From the NCBI RefSeq assembly GCF_001704115.1, contig NZ_CP016895.1:2852001-2916000 (forward strand): 64,000 nucleotides of DNA, read 5' to 3'. The first letter of the stretch is position 1; each line of letters opens with the position of its first letter. Source of the DNA: Acinetobacter larvae. Lineage in GTDB: Bacteria > Pseudomonadota > Gammaproteobacteria > Pseudomonadales > Moraxellaceae. Under the pieces are notes generated by a model. It was not told the origin of the DNA. It saw only the letters and a list, made by a program, of their open reading frames with translations, and did no database searches. Shown here piece after piece: positions 49,928-59,465 of the stretch. A program made the position numbers and the translations under genes.

Positions 49928-51553
49928 ATGCATGCTTATGATCAGTTGACAGCCAATCCTGCTAATTTCGTAGCCTTATCACCACTTCGATTTTTACAAC
50001 GTGCTGCCGCGATTTATCCACATAAAACCGCCATTATTTATCATGATCGGCAGATTAGCTGGCAGCAAAGCTATCGCCGTTGCTGCCAATTTGCACATCA
50101 ATTGCAGCGTTTAGGGATCGGCAAAAATGATACTGTCTCGGTATTATTGCCCAATATTCCAGCCATGATCGAAGCCCATTTTGCCATCCCAATGGTCGGT
50201 GCAGTACTCAATACCCTCAATACGCGTCTCGATGCCAAAAGTATTGCCTTCATGTTGCAACATGCTGAAAGTAAAGTCCTGTTCGTCGATCCAGAATTTG
50301 CAGCATTGGCTGAAGAAGCACTTGCTTTGGTCGCAGAAAAAATTATCGTCATTGATGTTGCCGATCACAGCTTTGCGCCAGATCATCCAGGCATTGGTGA
50401 ATTTGAATATGAAACATGGATTGCCCAAGGTGATGCCGATTTCAAATGGTCGCTGCCACAAGATGAATGGGATGCCATTAGTTTAAATTATACCTCTGGA
50501 ACCACGGGCAGTCCCAAAGGCGTGGTATATCACCATCGCGGGGCATACCTCAATGCTGCCAGTAATATACTGGCTTGCGGCATGACACCAGGTGCAAGTT
50601 ACTTATGGACTTTGCCGCTATTTCATTGCAATGGCTGGTGCTTTGCATGGAGTGTTGCAGCCAATGCCGGTACCAATATTTGTCTACGTAAAGTAGATCC
50701 AGCGTTGGTCTTTCAGTTAATTGAACAACATCAAATCCAATATTTATGTGGTGCCCCCATTGTCTTGTCGATGCTCATTAACGCCCCCAAGTCACAACAA
50801 ATTGTGTTCCAACACCGTGTAGAAGTTATGGTTGCTGGCGCTGCACCACCTGTCGCCATTATTGCCGCCATGCATGATCTCGGCATTAAGGTCAATCATG
50901 TATATGGGCTCACAGAAACCTATGGACCATCCGCATTATGCGCACGGCAAGTCGAATGGGAGGCACTATCGATTCATGATCAAGCGCAGTTGAACTCACG
51001 CCAAGGCGTGCCCTACCCTTTGCAGGATGCAATGTGCGTTTTAGATCCCGAGACTTTACAAGCTGTAGCCCATGATGGCAAAACAGTGGGTGAAATCATG
51101 TTCCGTGGCAACATTGTCATGAAGGGCTATCTCAAAAACCCCGAAGCAACCGCGGCAGCCTTTGCTGGTGGATGGTTTCATAGTGGTGATTTAGCCGTAG
51201 TCCATCCAGATGGCTATGCCAAAATCATTGATCGCAGTAAAGACATTATTATTTCTGGTGGTGAAAATATTTCTTCCTTAGAAATTGAAGAAGTACTGTA
51301 TAGCCATCCAGCCATTATGACGGCAGCTGTTGTCGCCAAACCCGATGCGCGGTGGCAAGAAGTGCCCTGTGCATTTGTGGAGCTCAAAGCAGATATGCAG
51401 GCAAGCCCTGAAGAGATCATAGACTATTGCCAGCAACGTCTAGCACGCTTCAAAGTACCGAAAGACGTTATTATTACCGAGATCCCTAAAACATCAACAG
51501 GGAAATTGCAAAAATTTATTTTAAGACAGTGGGCAGAACAACGTGTTGCTTAA
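49928..51553 (+). CDS. Acyl-CoA synthetase (AMP-forming)
   Basis: A 541-residue ANL-superfamily ligase. It shows the P-loop YTSGTTGSPKGVVYHH, the segment VYGLTETYGP, GWFHSGDLAVVHPDGY and the C-terminal catalytic lysine in PKTSTGKLQK. It would activate a fatty or other carboxylic acid to its CoA thioester. Chain length cannot be read from sequence; overall likeness is to the medium/long-chain branch. GGAG lies eight bases before the ATG. A hairpin terminator follows. It is monocistronic. Confidence 0.88.
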   Translation: MHAYDQLTANPANFVALSPLRFLQRAAAIYPHKTAIIYHDRQISWQQSYRRCCQFAHQLQRLGIGKNDTVSVLLPNIPAMIEAHFAIPMVGAVLNTLNTRLDAKSIAFMLQHAESKVLFVDPEFAALAEEALALVAEKIIVIDVADHSFAPDHPGIGEFEYETWIAQGDADFKWSLPQDEWDAISLNYTSGTTGSPKGVVYHHRGAYLNAASNILACGMTPGASYLWTLPLFHCNGWCFAWSVAANAGTNICLRKVDPALVFQLIEQHQIQYLCGAPIVLSMLINAPKSQQIVFQHRVEVMVAGAAPPVAIIAAMHDLGIKVNHVYGLTETYGPSALCARQVEWEALSIHDQAQLNSRQGVPYPLQDAMCVLDPETLQAVAHDGKTVGEIMFRGNIVMKGYLKNPEATAAAFAGGWFHSGDLAVVHPDGYAKIIDRSKDIIISGGENISSLEIEEVLYSHPAIMTAAVVAKPDARWQEVPCAFVELKADMQASPEEIIDYCQQRLARFKVPKDVIITEIPKTSTGKLQKFILRQWAEQRVA

Positions 51554-51575
51554 GCAAGCAGCCCCAAATCTAAAG

Positions 51576-51595
51576 AGCAGCCTGAGCTGCTTTTT
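51576..51595 (+). terminator. Terminator of the acyl-CoA synthetase gene
   Basis: Stem AGCAGC/GCTGCT (51576-51581 and 51586-51591), loop CTGA, followed by TTTT. Confidence 0.75.
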
Positions 51596-51629
51596 AGATG
51601 GTCTTTGAGCGTACCCATTTCATTCGTTA

Positions 51630-52169
51630 TTATTTAACGTTATCTGAAATCAATGCAACTTGCTGAGCATAGTTAAACAATTTTAACTTTGATGCAGCCA
51701 ATTCTTCTTCACTGACCTCTTTGCTGATATCTCGCTGAATACGTAAAACATGCTGGCGTAGACTATGTCGTTCTGCTGCATTATACATTTTAGTAAATTC
51801 ATTGATTGCCGGATCACCCTGTACGATCATACGGTCAACCCAACGTTGCAATTGGGCAGTTTTTTTTGCGCCTTGCTGTGGGGTTAAATACGATAAAATC
51901 GTGGTTTCATCTTCATTGCGCAATAACTTACCAATACGCTGAAACTGACGACGACGGGCTTCAAATGAGCTAATCAATTGCACATCAAGCAAAGCATCTA
52001 TTAAACGCTCTTCTACGGGCAAATTTTGAATTTGTTTGTTGGATAACTCAGCCAAACGCTCACCCAAAGCTGCCATACGCTGCACAGCTTTCTTTTGTTC
52101 GGTTTTACTTGCACGTCCATCTAAGGAGTCGAAGTCTTCTTCAGTATAACGTTGCGGACGACGTGCCAC
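51630..52169 (-). CDS. darP: Ribosome-associated assembly factor DarP (YjgA)
   Basis: A 179-residue helical, charged protein of the DUF615 family with ALGERLAELSNKQIQNLP and DALLDVQLISSFEARRRQFQ. DarP acts in late 50S assembly. It starts two bases after the npr stop and so is the last gene of rapZ-npr-darP. Confidence 0.92.
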   Translation of the reverse strand: MARRPQRYTEEDFDSLDGRASKTEQKKAVQRMAALGERLAELSNKQIQNLPVEERLIDALLDVQLISSFEARRRQFQRIGKLLRNEDETTILSYLTPQQGAKKTAQLQRWVDRMIVQGDPAINEFTKMYNAAERHSLRQHVLRIQRDISKEVSEEELAASKLKLFNYAQQVALISDNVK

Positions 52170-52171
52170 GA

Positions 52172-52441
52172 TTAATCTGCCTCATAAAATTTCGCTGCGA
52201 ACAGCGCTTGTACTTCAGACAAAGCTTGTTCTTCATCTGATCCATCTATTACCAATCTTAAAGTTGTTCCCTTACCTGCACCCAACATCAGTAAAGATAA
52301 AATATTCTTGGCATCTACCAACTTATCACCTTTACCAATTTCAATGCGTGATCGAAATTTTGTTGTGACCTCGATCAATTTACCCGAAGCACGTGCATGT
52401 AAGCCCAATTTATTGATTACATCTACAGTCGTGTCAATCAT
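52172..52441 (-). CDS. npr: HPr-like phosphocarrier NPr of the nitrogen PTS
   Basis: An 89-residue HPr fold. The phosphoryl-accepting histidine is in [12 protein letters not shown] (near residue 16). The position of HPr Ser46 sits in [11 protein letters not shown], without the motif seen in HPr-kinase targets. Adjacent to rapZ, as in E. coli, this marks it as NPr (ptsO). In A. baumannii NPr is reported to interact with GigB; gigA-gigB is at 16.6-18.2 kb. No ptsN or rpoN is beside it. Confidence 0.9.
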   Translation of the reverse strand: MIDTTVDVINKLGLHARASGKLIEVTTKFRSRIEIGKGDKLVDAKNILSLLMLGAGKGTTLRLVIDGSDEEQALSEVQALFAAKFYEAD

Positions 52442-53289
52442 GACCAGTTCTTCATTTCTCTATGTAACACTTGAATCGGCCAATCACGCTGTAATGCCTG
52501 CTGCAGACGATTCACCATATATACTGAACGGTGCTGCCCACCCGTACATCCAATTGAAATAGTGACATAATGTCGATGCCCGCGCTGTAAGGCAGGCAAC
52601 CATTTCTGTAAAAAAACATAGATATCTTGGAACATGTCTTCTACATCGGCATGCTGTTCCAAAAATGCTGTGACCGGTTGGTCTAAGCCCGAAAATTTAC
52701 GTAATTCTGTATTCCAATGTGGGTTTGGCAAATGACGTACATCAAAAATATAGTCGGTATCTAAAGGAATGCCGTATTTATAACCAAAAGACTGTAAGAT
52801 CACAATCAAATTATCGGATTGCCCAAGTTTAGACAATAAAATATCTTTAAGATCATGAACACTTTTGTCAGTAGTATCAATATTTACCGTGGCCTGTAAT
52901 TTTAAGGGTAACAGTAAATTTTTCTCTTCCTGAATACACTCCGACAAACTCTTAAAACGTGTTGCCAAGGGATGTGGACGTCGCGATGCGCTAAAACGAG
53001 AAATCAATTGTTGATCTTGCGTGGTCAGATAAATAATGTCGACCGCACCAAACTTTTGTAACTGGCGTAGTACATCATCAAAATCTTGTAAATCCTCACG
53101 TGCACTGCGTACATCCAGTCCTAATGCCAATTGTTCTAGATTATTATCATGATCGAGTTTCGCCACAATCTCGGGGAGCAATGCCAAGGGCAAGTTATCG
53201 ATACAGTAATACCCTAAATCCTCAAATACTTGTAAAGCAGATGATTTTCCTGAGCCTGATTGACCTGTAACGATTAAAATACGCTTCAT
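52438..53289 (-). CDS. rapZ: RNase adapter protein RapZ
   Basis: A 283-residue protein with an N-terminal P-loop ([14 protein letters not shown]) and the C-terminal domain with [14 protein letters not shown]. In E. coli RapZ delivers the GlmZ small RNA to RNase E and so tunes amino-sugar synthesis; a GlmZ/GlmY pair in this organism is not established. It overlaps npr by four bases. Confidence 0.96.
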   Translation of the reverse strand: MKRILIVTGQSGSGKSSALQVFEDLGYYCIDNLPLALLPEIVAKLDHDNNLEQLALGLDVRSAREDLQDFDDVLRQLQKFGAVDIIYLTTQDQQLISRFSASRRPHPLATRFKSLSECIQEEKNLLLPLKLQATVNIDTTDKSVHDLKDILLSKLGQSDNLIVILQSFGYKYGIPLDTDYIFDVRHLPNPHWNTELRKFSGLDQPVTAFLEQHADVEDMFQDIYVFLQKWLPALQRGHRHYVTISIGCTGGQHRSVYMVNRLQQALQRDWPIQVLHREMKNWS

Positions 53290-53307
53290 GGCATCGCTTT
53301 CCCCAAT

Positions 53308-54153
53308 TTAGTCTGTATAGCGAATCTGTAAGTTATCAATTAAACGCGTATTGCCAAGCTTTGCAGCGACAAATAAGACAATATCTTGATCGAACGCTGT
53401 CACGGTCTGTAACTGTGGGCTACGCGCCTCGGCATAATCTATCACAAATCCAGCATCAGTAAGCGACTTGCGCAACTTTTCTAACACAATTGTTAAGCTT
53501 TCAGATTGTTTGAGCTGTTGCTGCGCAGCCAATAGACTGGCATAGATTTTCGGTGCGATTTGACGTTGCTCAGGGGTTAAATAACCATTACGTGAACTCA
53601 AGGCCAAACCATCTTCTGCACGAACAATCGGTACACCGCGAACTTCAACAGGGATATTTAAATCCTGTACCAACTGCTGAATCACAGCAAGTTGCTGATA
53701 ATCCTTTTGACCAAAGAATGCATAGGTTGGTTGTACCATATTGAATAGCTTGGTCACGACCACGGCAACACCATCAAAATGCCCTGGGCGCTGTGCACCA
53801 CATAAGCCCTCTGTGAGTAGATTCACCGCGATATTGGTGAGGCGTGGTTGCTTACCATACATTTGCTCAACCGATGGGCTGAATAAAATATCGCAGCCGT
53901 TTTCTGCCAATAAATGACTATCTTGCTCTAACGTTCGAGGATAACTGGCAAAATCTTCATTGGGTCCAAATTGAATGGGATTGACAAATACACTGACCAC
54001 GACCACATCGCAAATTCGACGTGCCTCACGTACCAGCTGCATATGCCCTTCATGCAAATTGCCCATGGTCGGCACAAAGCCAATTGTCTTTCTCGCACTT
54101 CGTGCTGGCGCTAATGATGCAGATAAACCCTGTATACTTGTTTCAGTTTTCAT
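53308..54153 (-). CDS. panC: Pantothenate synthetase
   Basis: A 281-residue ligase joining pantoate and beta-alanine with ATP. It carries the HIGH-like [14 protein letters not shown] and the [13 protein letters not shown] and SSRNGYL motifs. It begins two bases after the panB stop, so the two are one transcript. panD is not nearby. Confidence 0.97.
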   Translation of the reverse strand: MKTETSIQGLSASLAPARSARKTIGFVPTMGNLHEGHMQLVREARRICDVVVVSVFVNPIQFGPNEDFASYPRTLEQDSHLLAENGCDILFSPSVEQMYGKQPRLTNIAVNLLTEGLCGAQRPGHFDGVAVVVTKLFNMVQPTYAFFGQKDYQQLAVIQQLVQDLNIPVEVRGVPIVRAEDGLALSSRNGYLTPEQRQIAPKIYASLLAAQQQLKQSESLTIVLEKLRKSLTDAGFVIDYAEARSPQLQTVTAFDQDIVLFVAAKLGNTRLIDNLQIRYTD

Positions 54154-54155
54154 GG

Positions 54156-54965
54156 TTATAGCTCAACTTGAAAAGTGTGTTGCGGTGCGGGGAAGGTTCC
54201 TGCTTGTACCGCCAGATGATACGCTTTGAATGCATCACGTATGGCATGCTCACCCGCCTGCTCAGCCATAAAGTTTTTGACAAAACGCGCCACATGCCCC
54301 GCATTGAGACCCAACATGTCTTGTACTACCAAGACTTGTCCATCGGTACCGCGCCCTGCGCCAATTCCAATCACAGGAATATCTGGGAACAAAGAGGTGA
54401 TTTCTTGCCCCAATTGCTCAGGCACACACTCTAACAGCAATAGAACTGCGCCAGCAGCAACCACCGCTTTACAATCAGCAATTAACTGATCTGCGGCAGC
54501 ACGTGTTTTGGCTTGTAGTCTATAGCCTCCCAGTATGTGGACAGATTGTGGCGTCAAGCCCAAATGCACACAAACAGGAACACCATTACGCGCCAAGACG
54601 TTTACGGTGTCAGCCAGCCAAGCCCCACCTTCCAATTTAACCACTTGCGCACCTGCCTGCATCACCGCACGAGAATTGGCAATAGCATCGTTTACTGTGG
54701 CATAAGCCAAGAAAGGTAAATCGGTTATCAACAAAGCATGTTTATTGCCACGACGAACTGCTTGCGTATGGTAAACCATGTCTGCAACGCTCACAGGCAA
54801 TGTAGAATCACAACCCTGCATGACCATTCCCAAGGAATCGCCTACTAAAATTGTATCTACTTCAGCCTGTTCCATTGCTTTTGCCATACTTGCATCATAA
54901 CAAGTTAAACAAGAAAATTTCTTCGCTTGTTGTTTAAATTGTCTCAAATCATTAAGACTAATCAT
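54156..54965 (-). CDS. panB: Ketopantoate hydroxymethyltransferase
   Basis: A 269-residue enzyme for the first step of pantothenate synthesis (methylene-THF plus 2-oxoisovalerate). It shows [21 protein letters not shown] and KLEGG with metal ligands. Length is normal. First gene of panB-panC, 45 bases after folK in the same orientation, so a pcnB-folK-panB-panC transcript is likely. Confidence 0.97.
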   Translation of the reverse strand: MISLNDLRQFKQQAKKFSCLTCYDASMAKAMEQAEVDTILVGDSLGMVMQGCDSTLPVSVADMVYHTQAVRRGNKHALLITDLPFLAYATVNDAIANSRAVMQAGAQVVKLEGGAWLADTVNVLARNGVPVCVHLGLTPQSVHILGGYRLQAKTRAAADQLIADCKAVVAAGAVLLLLECVPEQLGQEITSLFPDIPVIGIGAGRGTDGQVLVVQDMLGLNAGHVARFVKNFMAEQAGEHAIRDAFKAYHLAVQAGTFPAPQHTFQVEL

Positions 54966-55009
54966 GACGATAATCCTCTATCTATCGGCTTGTCTCAGCT
55001 CTATACAGT

Positions 55010-55498
55010 TCAGCATGTCACCCAAGATGAATCTGCAAGAAGGTGTAAAGTAGAATCTTTGAGCAATGTCAATTGCTGTAAGGATTGACCTGCAACACAT
55101 AGGGTTGCATCCAATTCTAATAAGGGAATTACCACAAAATCTCGTTCTAATAACCCAGTATGTGGCACAGTCAGACGTGGTACCGAGATCTGTTGATCAC
55201 CATAGAGTAGTAAATCTAAGTCTAGTGTTCGTTCACCCCAGTGTCTGAGGCGCACCCGCCCTGCTTGTTGCTCCAAATCTTGTAAGACATCAAGCAAATC
55301 CAATGGCGCCAAGCTGGTATGTAATTGTACAACTGCATTGTGATAATGCGGTTGATCTTGCGGTCCCATCGGTGCACTGTGATAAAGCGACGAGGCGCGC
55401 AATGGACCCCATTGCGCCAACTGTTCTACAGCATGACGCATAATTTTCGGCGAATCGCCAAGATTACTGCCGATCCCGATATACACACATTGCATCAT
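55010..55498 (-). CDS. folK: HPPK, folate biosynthesis pyrophosphokinase
   Basis: A 162-residue 6-hydroxymethyl-7,8-dihydropterin pyrophosphokinase. It shows YIGIGSNLGD and the signature RHWGERTLDLDLLLYG with the metal-binding aspartates. The first ATG overlaps the pcnB stop (ATGA); a second ATG follows at once. The pcnB-folK pairing is also found in E. coli. Confidence 0.96.
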   Translation of the reverse strand: MMQCVYIGIGSNLGDSPKIMRHAVEQLAQWGPLRASSLYHSAPMGPQDQPHYHNAVVQLHTSLAPLDLLDVLQDLEQQAGRVRLRHWGERTLDLDLLLYGDQQISVPRLTVPHTGLLERDFVVIPLLELDATLCVAGQSLQQLTLLKDSTLHLLADSSWVTC

Positions 55499-56949
55499 TG
55501 TGTTGGTCCAAATACCACTTGATTTAAATCACGTTGCACGCGTTTACGCCTTAAAATTGGATGATCCAAGCTTTGCTGTTGCCCAGACTGCGGAACTGAG
55601 ACGGTATTATTATCTGTAGATGCTGTACGGCGTGGCTGACGTCCACGACGTGGTTTTTCTTGTTGTTCAACTAAAGGTTCTATCTCAGTATCTGCTCCCT
55701 GTTGTAACACAGGCTCTGTACTTTTACGACGATTTCTTTGCCGTTTGCGATTATAAGCACGAATGGTCTGTTCTTTTTCATCGGCAGACAAATGTTGATA
55801 GCTTTCCCACCATTGCCCCATGCCTTGCGTACTGCCATCGCCAGATTTTTCACGCAACAACAAAAAGTCAAAACCAGCACGGAAACGTGCGTGCCCCGAC
55901 AATGCTTCTATTTGCTGTGGTTTAGGATCGAGTAAGCGGCTTTGCATCTCCCAGACTTCTCGAATAAAAGTCTCAGCAAAACGTGGAATAATCGTACGGG
56001 TCGCTTGTCGTTTTAATACATCCAAACCAGCTTGGGCTCGTGCTTCACTGGCCACCAAACCTTTTTGCTGCGTGTAGAATTCACAGCGTTGTAAAAAAGG
56101 CTGCCACAATAAAACAGCATAAAAAAATGCAGGATTGATGGTCTTGCCAATCTGAATACGTTGATCGGTATTTTGGGCGGCTTTCTGAATAAAAGGATTG
56201 ACCTGTGCGGGAATATCGGCAAATAACTGCTTCCAAATACCATACTCGATCAGCATCGGTAAGACACGATGCAAATGCCCCATGGTAAATAGCTTTTGTG
56301 ACTCATCATAGAGACGATGCGGCGACACATCGCGCAATAATTCAGCTTGTTTAGCGGTCAGCACGGCTAAAATTGCGGGGTCAATTTGAAAGCCCAACTT
56401 GGCAGCAAAACGTAAAGTTCTCAGCATCCGCACTGGATCTTCTTCAAAACGTACTTGCGGCTCTCCCAATAAACGCAGGGTTTTCGATTGAATATCATCT
56501 ACCGCGCGACAAAAGTCGAGCACAATACCTTTTTGCGGTTGGTAATATAAAGTATTGATTGAGAAATCACGTCGAGCATAATCTTGTTCGATGGTTCCCC
56601 AGTTATTATCTCTTAGAATCATACCCGCAGCAGTCGCTTGACGTTGCTTGGGCGGTGCACGAAAGGTTGCCACTTCGATTAACTCGCGCCCAGAGTACAC
56701 ATGGGCCAATTCAAAGCGACGACCAATAATCCGACAACGACGACCAAAAACCTCTTTGACTTGGGCAGGGGTCGCATTGGTCACCGCATCGAAATCCTTG
56801 GGACGATGTCCCAACATAAGATCTCTGACACCACCACCGACGATATAAGCCTCATAGCCCGCTTTGGTTAAACAGTCAATAACATCTAAGATTGAAGAAG
56901 GTAATAGAGCTGTGGATAATCCACACTTTGACGCACGCAAGGTTTGCAA
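55495..56949 (-). CDS. pcnB: Poly(A) polymerase I, UUG start
   Basis: A 484-residue nucleotidyltransferase. It shows VGGGVRDLMLGHRPKDFDAVT with the catalytic Asp pair and RRDFSINTLYYQ. The C-terminal tail is Arg/Lys-rich (RKRQRNRRK). The first in-frame ATG lies within the catalytic motif, and a stop codon lies six codons before the TTG at 56949, so initiation must be at this TTG or one three codons later. GGGAG lies about ten bases upstream. It starts mRNA decay by 3' polyadenylation. Confidence 0.94.
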   Translation of the reverse strand: MQTLRASKCGLSTALLPSSILDVIDCLTKAGYEAYIVGGGVRDLMLGHRPKDFDAVTNATPAQVKEVFGRRCRIIGRRFELAHVYSGRELIEVATFRAPPKQRQATAAGMILRDNNWGTIEQDYARRDFSINTLYYQPQKGIVLDFCRAVDDIQSKTLRLLGEPQVRFEEDPVRMLRTLRFAAKLGFQIDPAILAVLTAKQAELLRDVSPHRLYDESQKLFTMGHLHRVLPMLIEYGIWKQLFADIPAQVNPFIQKAAQNTDQRIQIGKTINPAFFYAVLLWQPFLQRCEFYTQQKGLVASEARAQAGLDVLKRQATRTIIPRFAETFIREVWEMQSRLLDPKPQQIEALSGHARFRAGFDFLLLREKSGDGSTQGMGQWWESYQHLSADEKEQTIRAYNRKRQRNRRKSTEPVLQQGADTEIEPLVEQQEKPRRGRQPRRTASTDNNTVSVPQSGQQQSLDHPILRRKRVQRDLNQVVFGPTQ

Positions 56950-57094
56950 AAGACGCTGTCTCCCACGTCAGAACAAAAAAATAACTTCGATTATCATATC
57001 GCTAACATGAAGTTTGGGCAATTTTATTCTCATCGAACTGGGCCCGAATATCGCCGATGATGACTTAAACCCAGCTAACATAAACGCTTCTGCT

Positions 57095-57532
57095 TTATAA
57101 ACAAAGTACTTTTCGGTTTTTTTCTAAAAATACTTCGCCAAGCCCTTTCACCAACAGTAAATCTTCCACACGTTGAAATGGACCATGTTGCTGGCGATAA
57201 GCAATAATCGCCGCAGCCTTTTTATTGCCTACCCCAATCAATTGTTGTAATTGCTCGATGGACGCGTGGTTGACACAAACTTTGTCTGCGCGAGTCACTA
57301 CGGCTGTCGTCGATGGCGATGCTGGTTGCGCAACGGCTTGATGCGCTGTACGTGGAGACACAGCATCCGCCGATGCACTGGCTTGAGCTGACATCAGCTG
57401 GCGATCATATTGCTCTTGTTGAAATTTCCATTGTCGATATTGTAGGTCAAAAGACGGTATGGCCAATGTTGAGGATGAACAAAGTACCACTCCCCAGATA
57501 GCAAGGATTCGCCAAAGCATAGACGTTTTCAT
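57095..57532 (-). CDS. comEA: ComEA-type helix-hairpin-helix DNA-binding protein
   Basis: A 145-residue exported protein. A signal peptide (MKTSMLWRILAIWG...STLA) is followed by a Gln/Ala/Ser-rich linker and a C-terminal ComEA domain: CVNHASIEQLQQLIGVGNKK and AAAIIAYRQQHGPF, with two helix-hairpin-helix motifs. Such proteins hold incoming DNA in the periplasm during natural transformation. ATG 57532 has GGGAG seven bases upstream; the frame extends to 57586. It stands alone between pcnB and mazG. Confidence 0.87.
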   Translation of the reverse strand: MKTSMLWRILAIWGVVLCSSSTLAIPSFDLQYRQWKFQQEQYDRQLMSAQASASADAVSPRTAHQAVAQPASPSTTAVVTRADKVCVNHASIEQLQQLIGVGNKKAAAIIAYRQQHGPFQRVEDLLLVKGLGEVFLEKNRKVLCL

Positions 57533-57595
57533 TAAACTGCTCCCGCTGCCAGACCAAACAGATATGTGACACAGATGAGCAGTCACTGCACAAGC

Positions 57596-58402
57596 TTATG
57601 CTTTAAGCTGTTGTTTAGCCTGATCCCATAATTGATCCATTTCAAATAGATCGAGTTGTTGTAGTGTTTTTTGCTGAGCAGCAGCTTGTTGTTCGATATA
57701 TGCAAAACGCTGCCGAAATTTTGCCACGGTTGCCAGCAAGGCTTGCTCACTAGAGATATCCATTTTACGTCCGACGTTAATCAAAGAAAATAAACAATCC
57801 CCCAGCTCCTCGCGTATTTCATCGGATTGTTGAGCCTGCATGGCCTGTTGCAACTCCCCCAGCTCCTCTTCGAGCTTGCCGTAGGCATCGGCGACACTGG
57901 CAAAATCAAAACCAACTTTAGCCGCTTGTTGTTGCAGTGCTTGTGCTTGCATCAAGGCGGGACCCGCTTTGACAGCACTCAGTAACGACTGGGCTTGGCC
58001 AGCACGCTCTTGTTGCTTTATTTGCTGCCAAAGTGCTTTTACCTGTGCAACATCATCGGCTTGAATATCCACGTCATCGACTTGCGCCTGAAAAACGTGT
58101 GGATGACGGCGGATTAATTTTTGCGTCAACACGGCGACCACATCCTGAAAGTCAAACAGCCCTTGCTCTGCATGCATTTCCGCCTGAAAAATTACCTGCA
58201 ACAGCAAATCTCCCAATTCCTCACAAATTTCTGCTGGATCACCTTGTTGTATCGCTTGCTCCACCTCATAGGCTTCTTCGATAGCATAGGGCGTCAGGCT
58301 GAGTGGTGTTTGTTGACGGTCCCATGGGCATTCACGTCGTAATTTTTGCATGATGGCTAATAATTGTTGCATTTCAACGATCCTTTTCTCAATCTCTTGC
58401 AT
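57596..58402 (-). CDS. mazG: MazG nucleoside triphosphate pyrophosphohydrolase
   Basis: A 268-residue tandem MazG protein. The two metal-binding motifs EEAYEVEQAIQ...EELGDLLLQ and EEELGELQQAM...EELGDCLFSL are both present. It begins with the conserved LRRECPWDRQQT. It hydrolyses NTPs and, in E. coli, affects ppGpp levels; relA lies 1 kb away. Length matches the family. Confidence 0.95.
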   Translation of the reverse strand: MQEIEKRIVEMQQLLAIMQKLRRECPWDRQQTPLSLTPYAIEEAYEVEQAIQQGDPAEICEELGDLLLQVIFQAEMHAEQGLFDFQDVVAVLTQKLIRRHPHVFQAQVDDVDIQADDVAQVKALWQQIKQQERAGQAQSLLSAVKAGPALMQAQALQQQAAKVGFDFASVADAYGKLEEELGELQQAMQAQQSDEIREELGDCLFSLINVGRKMDISSEQALLATVAKFRQRFAYIEQQAAAQQKTLQQLDLFEMDQLWDQAKQQLKA

Positions 58403-58537
58403 TTAAATGGTTAAACTCAGCATAGATGGACTCAACCTACAGCACACCATCAGTCAAATGATATTGTTCACGAACTAAGTTTCAATAAGAAGGTTTAAGT
58501 AAGAAAATTTAAATAAGCGGATTCAAACAATAAAACT

Positions 58538-58567
58538 TAAATAGTCAAACCCTAAATAGTCAAACCG
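58538..58567. repeat. 15-bp tandem duplication before the SDR gene
   Basis: TAAATAGTCAAACCC (58538-58552) is followed by a copy differing at the last base (58553-58567). Weaker variants of the same motif occur upstream from about 58490. It lies immediately before the ribosome-binding site of the next gene. Confidence 0.85.
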
Positions 58568-58582
58568 TACAAGGAGTACAGC

Positions 58583-59377
58583 ATGTCGAATAGCGTTTTC
58601 ATCAGTGGTGCAGCACAAGGTATTGGTGCTGCAATTGCACGATTATTTTATCAGCATGGTTATAAAGTTGGAATTTATGATCGACAGTACCCAGCTGCCC
58701 AACAACTCGCCAGCGAACTGGGTGCACGTGCACATGCTGGTATTTTAGATGTCCGTGATTATGCTCAATGGCAAGCTGCTTGTCAGGATTTTTATCACTG
58801 GGCAGGACAGTTCAATGTGCTGGTCAATAATGCGGGCGTACTCTACTCTGGTCCTTTTGTGGACGAAGATATTCACCATCATCAGCACTGTATTGAGGTC
58901 AATGTTCTCGGTGTCTTATATGGCTGCCATGCGGCATTTCCATATCTCAAACAAAGCCAAACAGCGCGGGTCATCAACCTATCATCCGCCGCAGCCATTT
59001 ATGGGCAAGCCGATTTGGCAGTATATTCGAGCAGTAAATTTGCGGTGCGGGGGTTGACTGAAGCATTAGATATCGAATGGCGCTGTCACGGTATTCGTGT
59101 CTTTGATGTCATGCCCTTATTTGTCAAAACAGCCATGATTGATCAGATGCACAGCAACAGTATTCATCACCTTGGGGTGCAACTGAGCCCTGAAGATGTT
59201 GCTCAACAGGTCTGGACTTTAGCACAGCGCCAAGATCAGGCTTGGCAGCAAAGCCATCGCCCCGTGGGTCTAAAAAGCCAATGGCTGTATCGCCTTTCTG
59301 GTTTCAATGCCAGCTTGGACCGCTGGGCAAATATCTTTTTTAATCGTGCTCATAAACTTAATCGTGGCAAAAAATAA
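58583..59377 (+). CDS. Short-chain dehydrogenase/reductase
   Basis: A 264-residue classical SDR. The cofactor motif GAAQGIGAAIA, the NNAGVLYSG segment, the catalytic serine in INLSSAA and the YSSSK Tyr-Lys pair are present. The basic residue pattern after the first strand (YDRQYP) leaves NAD versus NADP open. The substrate is unknown. AAGGAG lies about eight bases before the ATG. Confidence 0.87.
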   Translation: MSNSVFISGAAQGIGAAIARLFYQHGYKVGIYDRQYPAAQQLASELGARAHAGILDVRDYAQWQAACQDFYHWAGQFNVLVNNAGVLYSGPFVDEDIHHHQHCIEVNVLGVLYGCHAAFPYLKQSQTARVINLSSAAAIYGQADLAVYSSSKFAVRGLTEALDIEWRCHGIRVFDVMPLFVKTAMIDQMHSNSIHHLGVQLSPEDVAQQVWTLAQRQDQAWQQSHRPVGLKSQWLYRLSGFNASLDRWANIFFNRAHKLNRGKK

Positions 59378-59401
59378 TCCCAAGACAACATCGCTGGCAA
59401 A

Positions 59402-59431
59402 AAAAACAGCGTGATGAACCACGCTGTTTTT
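59402..59431. terminator. Bidirectional terminator between the SDR gene and relA
   Basis: Stem AAAAACAGCGTG/CACGCTGTTTTT (59402-59413 and 59420-59431), loop ATGAAC, with T-runs at both 3' ends. Confidence 0.92.
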
Positions 59432-59465
59432 AAGCGACCGCAACAATCCACGACCACTATAACAA

